A stretch of 64,000 bases of DNA from Metellina segmentata (taxonomy: Eukaryota; Arthropoda; Arachnida; Araneae; Tetragnathidae): positions 121,536,557 to 121,600,556 of the forward strand of contig OX375879.1 in assembly GCA_947359465.1 (NCBI GenBank). Direction: 5' to 3'. Positions within the stretch are counted from its first letter, which is position 1, and each line of letters opens with the position of its first letter. Position numbers and translations under genes: made by a program. Shown here piece after piece: positions 53,188 through 63,269 of this stretch. The notes under the pieces are model-generated. The model had not been told where the DNA came from and searched no databases. It worked only from the letters and a program-made list of their open reading frames with translations.

Positions 53188-56100
53188 CTGAAATAAAAAA
53201 AATCATTACCAGAAGTGTATTTGGTTCACATAATTAAAGCAATGGGTAACAGGTAGGTATTAAATGAACGTCGCACTGGAGCAACAACAAAGGGTTATTC
53301 AAAGGGCAACAGGGAAATAAGTTCACATATTAGCGTAGCTATTTAAAGCAACGCCCCGATTCGCTACTTTTTAAATGGGTTTTTTCTTAAGAATGAATAT
53401 TCTGTAGGGAATATCTGGTCGTCGTACCTAGTCTTGTGAAGGATCTGACCGTCGGGACGCAGAAACTTTCCCGGAGAGTCGTATCTTGATGGAGTGTAGG
53501 GTAAAGTCTTTCGAAGGGCCGTATTTGACAGAGAAAATCTATTCAGAGGACCGTAAATGACCCGAGATTGAGGGTAAACCTTTTAAGAGGGTCGTATCTG
53601 AATCGAGTGCTGGTTCCTATCTGTTCTGGGGGCTTGATATAAATATTTGGATGGCCGCAACTGGACTGCGGGCCGGATAAAAATATTTGGAGGGTGATAA
53701 GAGGTCTCCGGGTGGGTTGGGTAAACCTTTTCGGAGGACACTATAGGGTCAGTGGTTTGAGTAAACGTTTTTGAAGGGCCGTATTTGAACTACCAGCCAG
53801 TTCCTATCCGGAGAGCTGTATCTGTTCTGCGGGCTTGATATAAATATCTGGATGGCCGCAACTGGACTGCGGACCGGATCAATAGTAATTGGCGGGTCGT
53901 AGTTCTGTCTTGGGCAGATGAGTAGCTAAGGTAAGGAGAACAAAAGGCGACGTTTCAAAAATATTTTTTTTAAATGAAGTGGAGATTTTCTAATTTTGAA
54001 CACGACTGTCCAATTTTGACAGACGTAACTACCATTGTCACCTTCCGATGGAACACGCAGAGCTTGTGGGCGGAGTCGTAAGATCTCAGAAGGGTTATTG
54101 AGATCTAAGTAAGGTTTATGAATCGACTTGGGCCGATTATATATCGCAGCGCTTAGTAGCGTTTCTAATCACGCACATACTTCGTCTATTTCTGATGAGG
54201 AGGTCGATTCCTGCCCCGAATGCTCACTATTTCTAATACTACGCTAATAGGTCAGTATTTCGTTTCCCATTGGTATTCAGAAAAGATAATCTTTCCGTTT
54301 ATCGAGAGCACAAAGCAAGGGGGAACCTTTAATCCGTTCTAAAAGTCAAATGACTAGTGATAAGCATTGTTGCAGCATAGTCGCCCGTGTGTTGGCACTA
54401 CGTCTGTCGGGGGTCGCGCTTTCTTCCTTTCGCATCGTTTGGAAAGATTCTACTCCTTCCTCCCAAATGCTCCCGCAAATCACGTATCGGGGTCACCTGA
54501 AAATGGAATGGATCGGCGACACTTGCCCAATTAACTACCACTTATAATTTCGGAATTCCTTTTTTCTTTTAATTTTAGTGACACGTGCTGAAATCGTATT
54601 CGAAAAACAAACCAGCTCCATTCGGAATGCGTTCTGGAAACACGCCGCAGAAACACGACAACATTTAGAATGACCCAAAAAGCCTGTCATAAGAAGTAAA
54701 TGGAACTTTAATTGGCCCCCAAGATGGCATTGAGGATTACGCTTTCTAAGTGTTAACCCCTTGACAGTTTTGACCGGGCGCCGTACCGTACGGCCGCAAT
54801 TTTCGCGCTTTTACTGATTTGACCGTACGGCGCACTGGCAATTTCAATTCTCCGTCACTTTTACTGCTTTGCTCGCATTGTTTCTATTTTGAATACCAAA
54901 TGAGTCGTATAGATGGTAATAGTTTTCCACTAAATGGTAGCTTACAAAGTCTCTTTTGTTTTATTCTGATTGTTAAATAAAAACACGTGACAAAAGCGAG
55001 CGCTTTTGTCACATGTTTTTGTGTTGTGAATTTTACACATGTTGTGAATTTTTATCATTCAGTGCTTAGCTTTTTGCGTTTATTTCACCTTTATTGATAA
55101 TTTGACAGCTTTATTGATGTACAAGTAGTACAAACTATTTTTACCATAAAATAATGGCCGATTCAGAATGTATGCAGCTAATTTCTACTGACTCTGATTC
55201 GAAATCAGAAATATCTGTAAATGAGTCTGGGTGTGGTGAAAGTTTTTTAAATGACTTCGATACTAGTGACTCGTATAGTATTACAGATGGATTAAGTCGA
55301 GCGAGGCAATTTTTAAAAATTAATAAGGAGGGCAAGAAAATGTAATTGTAATATAAAATTAACTGTAAAATAGTGTTTTTTATATGCACAACGATAAGTG
55401 TAACTTCCCTGCAAGGCGCTTATGTAGGAAAAAAAGACAGCTTCCAGGGAAGACATTATTATTCTATTTGCAGTATAAAAATTGTTCTAAATGCTTAAAA
55501 ATATTATAAATGTTAATTTTAATAATAGTTTCCAACATACAAATGTAAAATAAACAGAAAAAATGCAATAAAAAATGTGACATCTTTTGGATTGAATTCG
55601 GGGGAAAAATGAAACTGTTAACGGGTTAAAGGAGGATTACACCAAAATACTAACTCCAGTGGACTGCAACTATCTTCATTGACACTGATTCTAAATTACT
55701 GCGCTATCCTGAGTACACTAACTAGCTAACTACCATCACACACTCCCGGGCCAAATGTCGTGAGACATCAGTTGAATTAAGTGTGGCTGGGATGAATGGA
55801 GCATGTCACCAAGGAGGCGTGTCTATCCAGAAATTAAAATAATACAATGTTACTACATATACAACATGCAAAAAAAATCATATCTTAGGATAATCAAGTC
55901 CTGGTGATTTTCTACGAATCTTACCATGTCAATAAGTTTGACCCTCGAACTTTGTTACAAGTAATAAAGTACCTATGCCGTGCGATTTCAAGGCAGGTGT
56001 CCTTATATTCCATGATATTATAAGGGATCAGACTGTTCTGTAGAGCAGAGGTGGACCGATTTCGCCACGGGAGCAGTTTTCCGAATGGATTTTTTTAAGA

Positions 56101-59100
56101 CTCGTTAGGTAAGATGAAATGATCTGTGAAGAAGAGTGTCTTTTCCTTGGTCCCACTTAAGGCTTTCACTCCCGAATACACATCATGCGCCATTCTAAAT
56201 CCATCATGCGCCACGGAGAAGTACTGTACTATCCAGTGTAGAAACACTTGATACGAATGCTGGCGATATCCCTTCGCCGTCAAGACACCGACTAATTAAC
56301 TGGATATGCTATTGGCGCTTTCCAAGTACATGAAAAGCTACACCTTTTAAAAAACGGCGCCAACAATTGTCACGAAGATAGGCACGCCGGGAACAAGGGA
56401 TTGGTGGGTTGTTTGGGGGTTTTATGGCAAAAGGTGTCATATTTGGACATACCATTTCAAGTTTTTACAAGACATGCCATTTCAAGTAATGTACAAACAC
56501 ACACAATGAAAGTGACACAGAATGGAGAAACACAGGAACGCACTCAAAAATAATTGCCTACAACTCGCGTGTTGCTAGCGCAGTGGAACTCACTGAGAAT
56601 CCCCGCTCCAATGCAAATCCCTGAGCCCCGAGGGCGCGAACGAGGGGCAAAGACACTTGGGAATTGGAGTTACCTGAGACAAACAAAAACAGTTTGAGTA
56701 CTTACAGTTCATTTGAGCAGTACTCAGGCTGGGGAAGTCTTTGCTTGAGGTCTTTGAGAAAATAGAGTACTGACCAGTTGTCAAGTTTTTCATAAGGTAA
56801 TACGCCACGAGTCATTATCTCCCACAACACAATACCATAGGACCACTAGAGTTAAAAAAAAGATTAAACACATTATCATAATTTAAATGCACAATACACA
56901 CACAGCGTTACAAAAGTAATTGAGAGTACTTTTCTAGATTTTCGACTCTGTTTCGAAGAGGGATAATTAGGCAGCCAAATGAGAGTTTGTTGACACCAAG
57001 CCATGAATTGACATTTAACCTTCCGATTGATTTGGACGAGATAGGGTCGATTTTAGTAATGACAAAACACCTTGTCATCAAGATATGGACAATTTTTTTT
57101 ATGCTGACCAGATATAAATCTGGCTGGTCCATTTTCTTCTAATGAAGAGATATCACGTCCATCAAAACTGGTCAGTTTTGATCTAATCTCATGAATGACG
57201 AGACTACTTACAGGTCATTAGTCGAGACTACTTACAGGTGAGTAAAGAAGCGTACACACATATCCAATCATTGAAAATAGTGCGCTAGTAGCATCTATGT
57301 ATCTTGGAAGCATCTGTGAATGCTGAATATAATCTTTCTTTTTTAAAGCTCTACTTCAAAACCTGGCAACACCCATTAAAAAGAGAATAAATTCTTGCAA
57401 ACAAAAGATTGATTGTCGTTCTGCTTATTTGTATGATTCCAAAAGATAAAATTAGCGATGTTTCCCAATGTAAATGTAATTGAAATATAAACTTTTTATA
57501 GAATAATCTTCAACAGAGCAATCAGCACCTATATGAATTGGTGACCCTGGACAATTGACAACAAAATGACTGAAAAAAAGACTGAAACCAAGACGCTTCC
57601 TTTGTCTACAGAACTACACAAGGTGAGCATCAAAATACTGATACAATTCACAACAAAATTAGTTCATATTAGAGGACAAGATAATATTATTGCTGCTACC
57701 TTGTCAAGAGTTGAAGACTTAACTATAATGGATTTCGATAAAATAGCTGAAGATCAAATTAATTATGAAGAATTGAATGAAGTACGTAACAACCAATCTT
57801 TAAATTTTAAACTAAGTAAACTTCCATCTGGTAAATTTCTTTGGTGTGACATTTCAACTTCAAATGTAAGAACATGTATACCAAATCATTTAGAAAGATA
57901 ATGTTTCAAGCGATCCGTGGTTTAGCCCACCCAGGTATCAATGCAACAGTGAAACAGATGACATCAATATTTACTTGGAAAAACATTCGGAAAGACGTAA
58001 GAAAATGGTCGCAAGCATGCATCAGTTGCCAGAAAAACAAAATCACAAAGCACACTAACTCACCATTAAGAACCAACAAAGAACCGGATGAACGATTCAA
58101 TACAGTTCATATTGATATCATTGGACCTTACTCACCATCTAATGACTTTGTTTTGCTTCCCTCCGCTCGCAGGAAATATGTTGCCTCTACAAGAGAAAAA
58201 CGTTCCCCAAACTGTTTGAGACCGCTATGACGACAATCATGAAAACGGCGGCTCCGCTAATTATCGTTACGCTCACCAACAACGCTCTCTAGGAAATCAA
58301 CGCCATCTGTTTGCATAAACAACGTTTTAGTGACGTCATCCACACTTTAGTGCGTCGCCATCTGCACTGCAATGACGAAATACTCACCCAGTTTTCTTTC
58401 GCTTAACACCAGTATAGTTACAGGCGCCTCAATCCCATGATAGTACTTTACGCAATTGATCACATGACCTAGATACGTATGTCATCAAGGTTTATAGTTG
58501 TTGGCGATTTATCTCTTCTTTTCTGCTTTCTTCTTTTCTTTTCAGATCCATGGCTATGAGTGGGTAGAGGTGGGAGCCGAAAATTGTATCCTTTTATTAT
58601 ATAAGTTAATAATTATATAAGTTAGTGTTTTATGTATGCTTTTTGTTACATCAGAATGGTCCTAAGCCAGCGGTGGATACGACACCATCATCCTAAAGCA
58701 AAGGGGACGGCAGAGGGGCGGGAAAATATCAGCTGGTAGTGAGTTCAGGAGTGGTTCTTAGATTATTTATGTAAAATCAACGGAAGCTTGGAAAAATATG
58801 AAAAGGGTATTAAAAATTAGGAAAAGTAAATTAGAATGAAAAGGAATTAAATTGGAATTTTTTAAAAACAATTTGGAGGATCTAAAAATTTTTCCGCCAG
58901 CTGGGTTCGAACTCGGGAAGTCATCCTCCGCTGCCGACCCTAATCTGAAGGTGGGTGACTTTAGCCATTAGGCCATCGTTGCTTCAAGAAAAGAAGCTCT
59001 TTAAAGTATAAGTACCCTTAATATAAGTTGGCAAGAAATACTACTAACAACCATACAACATATATATGAGGAGCAAATCAGAGTCAAGTTGTCGGACACT

Positions 59101-61586
59101 TACGCTGTACGCTGAGGCGCTAGTGTATGTATTGTATTTCTACGAAACAACGCGCATATTCAAAATCAAATGGTTACTGCAACAATCAGATTGGCGAGAT
59201 ATCCAAGTGAAGCCAAGCCCGTGAAACTAGCCAATCAAGTTGGACTTGCGTAAAGTACTATCATGGGATTGAGCCGCTTCTGTATAGTTTCATTATGTAC
59301 TGAATCACATAAGAGATGACTAACTTCAAAACCTTATAATCGACACAAAAAACCAAGATGCCCAGGAGAAAAGTTATGTATACTTGTGAGGTAAGTACAC
59401 TGAGTCATAAACAATGTAATGTTTTTATAATAATTCAGGGTTGGCGAAAAGTCTCCGTAACGCATTTCAAAATTTCATATAAAATCAATCCATTGTCACA
59501 TTAGTGAACGGTTTTCATTAAAATACCTTTACCATCAAGTTATTTTTTGACATAAAGTTATAGTTCAATTGTATGAAGAATTGAAGACACTGAATCACGC
59601 AAGTAATCAACACTCTTCTGTAATCCATGTTAGCAAATATGTGGATTGAAATTGTGTATAGGTTAGATGTGGCTCAAGGGTGCCTATATTGAAATAGGGT
59701 AGTATATAGTGACAAAAAGCTCTATTAAATAATAATATGCATTGTAATTATTTGTGTAAAATTTTCTATCGTTTTTCGGTACAGTGCCATCTATGCGTTA
59801 AATTTCTTTTATGCCAAAATAAAAAACTTGATGCCATTATGTGAAGTTATTCCGTGAAAAACACACTCTCGAATGACAATTGGTTGATTTTATATTAAAT
59901 TTTGAAATGTGTCATGGACCTTTCGCCCACCCTGTATATTTATTACACTTTTCTTGTCTTTGTTCTTCACATTATATAAAGCTTCATGATTTCTTACAAA
60001 ATCAGTCAACATTTCATTTTCGCTGGTCTAAAACACGATTGCAATCATTTTTATTCAAAAATGTTCACCGCTACAGGAGGTTCCCCAACTGTTTGTCACC
60101 GCTATGACGGCCGTCCTGCAAATGGCGGCTCGGCTAATTATCGTTTCGCTCACACTCAACTCTCTCTAGGAAACCAACGCCATTCGCCATTTGGTTTGTA
60201 TAGACAACATTTGAGTGACGTCATCCATCGTTCATTTACGACCTCTAGATAGCAGCACCGCTTTCTTGGGTAACCGTACTAGCGCGTCTTTCTAGTAATG
60301 GCTCTTCGTTACGTGGACGATTCTATTTAGGACCGTGGGGAGGACAGGCGCCTCAATCCCATGATAGTACTTTACGCAAGTCCAACTTGATCGGCTAATC
60401 GGATCACATGACCTAGATACGTATGTCATCAAGGTTTATAGTTGTTGGCGATTTATCTCTTCCTTTCTGCTTTCTTCTTTTCTTTTCAGATCCATGGCTA
60501 TGGGTGGGTAGAGGTGGGAGCCGAAAATTGTATCCTTTTATTATATAAGTTAATAATAATATAAGTTAGTGTTTTATGTATGCTTTTTGTTACATCAGAA
60601 TGGTCCTAAGCCAGCGGTGGATACGACACCATCATCCTAAAGCAAAGGGGACGGCAGAGGGGCGGAAAAATATCAGCTGGTAGTGAGTTCAGGAGTGGTT
60701 CTTAGATATATTTATGTAAAATCAACGGAAGCTTGGAAAAATATGAAAAGGGTATTAAAAATTAGGAAAAGTAAATTTGAATGAAAAGGAATTAAATTGG
60801 AATTTTTTAAAAATAATTTGGAGGATCTAAAAATTTTTCCGCCAGCTGGGTTCGAACTCGGGAAGTCATCCTCCGCTGCCGACGATAATCTGAAGGTGGG
60901 TGACTTTAGCCACTAGGCCATCGTTGCTTCACGAAAGGAAGCTCTTTAAAGTATAAGTACCCTTCCATCAATCATACATTCCATCAATCTGCTTCAAAAA
61001 ATCATAGAAGACACACAAAAAAAGACTACCAGACAAGTAAATAATCATAGCTCACTGTAGATCAAATGATCAAAACAAGTTACGAAAGAATCAAACTGAA
61101 GAATCGATTCACTTATCACGAGTTTAATATCTACCGACCTCCCTACGGTCCTAAATAGAATCGTCCACGTAACGAAGAGCCATTACTAAAAAGACGCGCT
61201 AGTGGGTAACCGTAGCTTGATTTCGCTTGCCTCTTCATTCAATGACAATGTCGCTCAAAAACGTTGACGTTTTCGAGTGTATTTACAATGCCATAAATAG
61301 CCTACTCTAGCCCTTATCTTTTAAGCAATTTGTAAGGTTTTTTTTGGAAAAATTGGCAATCTCTAAGCTCAATGTTCAATCACAAGTTTGCATTTATGCG
61401 AGAATGTACAGAAAGTTACTTACAACATCCGAATGCACTGTAAATTTTTCTAGCTCTACACATTCTGGAGCCATCCACCTGATAGGCAGCTTCCTCTGCT
61501 TGGTCTCGGTCACGTAGTACTCACTCTCGTAGACGTCACGCGACAAACCGAAGTCAGCAACTTTCACTTTCATGTCACCATCTATC
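53028..61586 (-). CDS. Receptor tyrosine kinase, MET/RON/TAM-like, last three exons
   Basis: Three - strand exons join in phase: 61586-61424, 56845-56706, 53187-53028. Together they give about 153 residues of a tyrosine kinase C-lobe: VKVADFGLSRDVYESEYY (DFG, activation loop with paired Tyr), LPIRWMAPE (APE), SDVWSYGIVLWEIMTRG, LPQPEYC, and MMRCWEYDPKERPSFEEI (subdomain XI), then a 24-residue tail and stop. The DVYESEYY loop and QPEYC segment resemble MET/RON; the MTRG-PY segment is shared by MET and TAM receptors. The HRD loop, N-lobe, transmembrane and ligand-binding parts lie beyond 61586 and were not found in 61587-64000. It transfers phosphate to tyrosines at the plasma membrane; the ligand is unknown. 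Confidence 0.88.
53400..53925. repeat. Decayed minisatellite in RTK intron
   Basis: Units of roughly 40-60 bases share GGAGGGTCGTATCTG, GGGTAAACCTTTT and GGATGGCCGCAACTGGACTG. A 59-base segment (53619-53677) recurs almost exactly at 53821-53880, so a higher-order period near 200 bases is present. Core AGAG-GTCGTATCTG is also found, inverted, in the XPO6 intron array at 20050-20820. Confidence 0.65.
54757..55625. mobile_element. piggyBac-like element, internally deleted
   Basis: Termini CCCCTTGACAGTTT / AAACTGTTAACGGG flanked by TTAA at 54753-54756 and 55626-55629. Holds a 63-codon + strand frame (55154-55345, acidic: STDSDSKSEISVNESG), which resembles the acidic N-terminus of piggyBac transposases but has no catalytic region. 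Near-perfect palindrome at 54979-55020. Confidence 0.75.
54979..55020. repeat. 42-base near-perfect palindrome
   Basis: Arms AAAAACACGTGACAAAAGCG and its complement with one mismatch, separated by AG. Lies inside the piggyBac-like element and is unlike its termini. Confidence 0.85.
55715..55950 (-). repeat. Dispersed repeat family C, inverted copy
   Basis: Reverse complement of the 5425-5720 repeat: CACACACTCCCGGGCC, GGAGCATGTCACCAAGG, ATACAACATGCA, GGATAATCAAGTCCTG and TTACCATGTCAAT in reverse order. It is in an RTK intron, while the other copy is in an XPO6 intron. Confidence 0.65.
56706..56845 (-). CDS. RTK exon, subdomain IX-X
   Basis: Acceptor ctctag, donor gtaagt. Starts exactly at the W of SDVW (WSYGIVLWEIMTRG) and ends two bases into a leucine codon after YCSNE. 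LKQRLPQPEYC is the family-indicative stretch. Confidence 0.9.
57017..57240. repeat. Family D, diverged copy
   Basis: TTTAACCTTCCGATTGATTT start, GGACGAGATAGGGTCG, ACACCTTGTCATCAAG, AATGAAGAGATATCACGTCC and GACGAGACTACTTACAG. The last motif is directly repeated (57200 and 57222). In the RTK intron. Confidence 0.55.
57545..58175 (+). mobile_element. Ty3/gypsy pol fragment
   Basis: Two overlapping frames show the end of RNase H (VHIRGQDNIIAATLSRVE), an integrase zinc-binding HHCC region (LAHPGI...CISCQKNK) and the start of the integrase core (FNTVHIDIIGPYS). A frameshift lies near 57890, and no LTRs, gag or reverse transcriptase are present. An old, truncated copy. Confidence 0.75.
58195..59285. 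repeat. Composite repeat block, copy 1
   Basis: GACCGCTATGACGACAATCA...TGACGTCATCCAC, then an inverted-end motif GCCTCAATCCCATGATAGTA-CTTTACGCAA (58427). This recurs inverted at 59240-59275, bounding about 850 bases. A tRNA-like segment is on the - strand at 58905-58990 (A box TGGCCTAATGGCTAAAG, B box GAGTTCGAACCC). Near-identical to 60075-60965 over about 600 bases. Confidence 0.65.
60070..61215. repeat. Composite repeat block, copy 2
   Basis: Same order as copy 1, with an extra segment (ACTAGCGCGTCTTTCTAGTA...GGACCGTGGGG, 60262-60345) that recurs inverted at about 61135-61215. The block is thus bounded by long inverted arms. The tRNA-like part at 60840-60930 differs from copy 1 by a few bases. 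Confidence 0.65.
61424..61586 (-). CDS. RTK exon, DFG to APE
   Basis: Acceptor cccacag, donor gtaagt. The first base completes a codon; then 54 codons from IDGDMKVKVADFGL to KFTVHSDV. Holds the metal-binding Asp of DFG and the tandem Tyr pair expected to be autophosphorylated. RWMAPE ends the activation segment. Confidence 0.9.
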
Positions 61587-61679
61587 CTGTGGGTGGAAAG
61601 TTCATTACAAGAAGTTGATTGCTAAAGTTAACAGAAAACGCGTCCATTGTACGTTAAATTTCGTGGCCACAAATACCCT

Positions 61680-61855
61680 CGTGGTGTAGATGTTTGGAGA
61701 ATGAGGTGCCACCTAAGGTGTTGCCTAGTCACTTGACCGTGATCTACCAATTGCGTGGTGTAGTCCTCAGACCTTTCTCGTTGGGATTGATCCAGGACCG
61801 TCGTCAACAGCCCGTTGTGTTGCTCTTGTGCGACGTTAATTAAAAATACCAAATT
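61680..61855 (+). repeat. SINE family A body fragment
   Basis: GGTGTAGATGTTTGGAGAAT, GACCGTGATCTACCAA, GGGATTGATCCAGGACCGTC, GTTGTGTTGCTCTTGTGCGA and a GTTAATTAAAAATACC tail. Immediately followed by an inverted copy. Confidence 0.72.
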
Positions 61856-61859
61856 ACCA

Positions 61860-62010
61860 GATAGTTGATTAACGTCACACTGGAGAAACTAACTGGCTAT
61901 TGGCGACGGTCCGGAATCAGTCCCCAAGGCAAAAATCCGAGTACAACAGCACGTAATTTGTGAACCACGGCCAGATGCGGGGAACATACCTGAGCTAGCT
62001 CTATAGAAAT
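61860..62010 (-). repeat. SINE family A body, inverted
   Basis: Reverse orientation: TTAACGTCACACTGGAGAAA, GACGGTCCGGAATCAGTCC, GTAATTTGTGAACCACGG and ATACCTGAGCTAGC. Tail-to-tail with the copy at 61680. Confidence 0.68.
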
Positions 62011-62069
62011 AATCTTTAAAGAAAGTCTGATGAAATCTCTATTGAATGGTTGATTATTGTGTAGAATAG

Positions 62070-62400
62070 GCCGACCAACCGGTATAGTGTTTAAGGTGTT
62101 AGCCTCTAGATCGGAAGGTTCCTGGTTCGAATCCGGGTCCGGGCATGGATGTTTGTAAACGTATGGTGTAGAGGCGGCTGGTGCACCTTAAATCTGTCGT
62201 GGCCGAAAGTCCTCATGTCAGGTTGGCGTGGAAGTTTGGAGAGTGGGGTGCCAGCTCAGGTGTTGCTTCGTCATCTGACCGTGGTTCAAAATTACGAGGT
62301 GTTGTCCTCGTATCTTTCCCTTAAGGGACTGATCCCGGACCGTCGTCAATAGCCCGTTGTGTTGCTCTAGTACGACGTTAACTAAAATTACCATTACCAT
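62070..62400 (+). repeat. SINE family A, full length, head type 1, young
   Basis: Head with GTTTAAGGTGTTAGCCTCTA and B box GGTTCGAATCC; TTGTAAACGTATGGTGTAGA; body and tail close to the copy at 32665, with only a handful of differences. The most intact member in the window. Confidence 0.85.
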
Positions 62401-62524
62401 TGTGTAGAATAGATCTATTTCCACATTATGTAGAATAGAAATGCTTCGATATTTTTTAGAAACCTCTATAGAGGTTGGTCTCGGTCCACTTCTATAGAGA
62501 AAACCTCTGCAGAGGAGGACAGAA

Positions 62525-62745
62525 TATAGGCGACTGTCCGGATCAATGCCCAAGGAAAAGGTCTAACGACAACACCTCGTAATTTTGAACCACGCTCAAA
62601 TGACGAGGTTAACATACTAACTCTGGGAACTTCCACGCCAACGCGAGGACATTGAACACCACGACAGATGTACTACACTGCGGCTCTTTGGTTGGATCGC
62701 AACCCTCCGGTCCGTTGCTCTTTCAACTGGGCCAACGCGACCTTC
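62525..62745 (-). repeat. SINE family A, head type 2, inverted
   Basis: GGCGACTGTCCGGATCAATG, AATTTTGAACCACGCTCAAA, GGAACTTCCACGCCAACG and CTTTGGTTGGATCGCAACCC, ending in the type-2 head (TTTCAACTGGGCCAACGCG). Confidence 0.72.
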
Positions 62746-62864
62746 GCTTCAACCAGAGACGCTTTCCTTTGCATTCAATTGAATGCAAAAATAAAGCTCA
62801 CCAGTCAATTGAAGTACAGTCGGCTTTGATTTGAACCACTTCTCATTGGGCGAAGAGGGTTGGC

Positions 62865-63110
62865 AGAGTAGCGGACTAGCAACTGATGGGTTGCAAACTC
62901 TATCAGTCCCCACATCCAATCGGTCGTAGCCTCAAACGTCCTCACGCTGGCGTGGTGTAGAAATTGAGAGAGTGGAGAGCCAGCTCAGGTGTTGAACTCT
63001 TTATTTGACAGTGGTTCAAAATTACAATGGGTTGTCCTCGGATCTTTTCTTTTGGGATTGATACACGAACGAATAGCCAGCTCCAGTGAGATGTTAATTC
63101 AACTACCAAT
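62865..63110 (+). repeat. SINE family A, head type 2
   Basis: GGCAGAGTAGCGGACTAGCA, TGGGTTGCAAACTC, then CTCACGCTGGCGTGGTGTAG, GAGAGTGGAGAGCCAGCTCA and GATGTTAATTCAACTACC. The B box is decayed. Confidence 0.72.
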
Positions 63111-63164
63111 TTTCCTACTAAGCGAAAATAAATGGTCAAAGAATAATCCTCAAACACTTACGGC

Positions 63165-63265
63165 CATATTCACAAGTCTCGAGTTAGCTCGAGGATCAGT
63201 TGATCCGCGAGTAAGAGTTAACTCGAGGATTATGAAGAACGGCGTGTTAAGTGATCCAGGGATTA
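63165..63265. repeat. Cluster of short palindromes
   Basis: CTCGAGTTAGCTCGAG, GGATCAGTTGATCC and GAGTTAACTCGAG within 80 bases, with repeated CTCGAGGAT. Looks like the end of a MITE; no partner terminus recognised. Confidence 0.5.
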
Positions 63266-63269
63266 AAAT

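Noticed and set aside
55154..55345. Acidic 63-codon frame as an independent small gene
   Set aside because: It lies wholly within TTAA-flanked piggyBac-like termini and looks like a truncated transposase N-terminus.
57545..58175. Intact retrovirus or errantivirus
   Set aside because: Only a frameshifted RNase H-integrase fragment is present; no LTR, gag, reverse transcriptase or envelope region.
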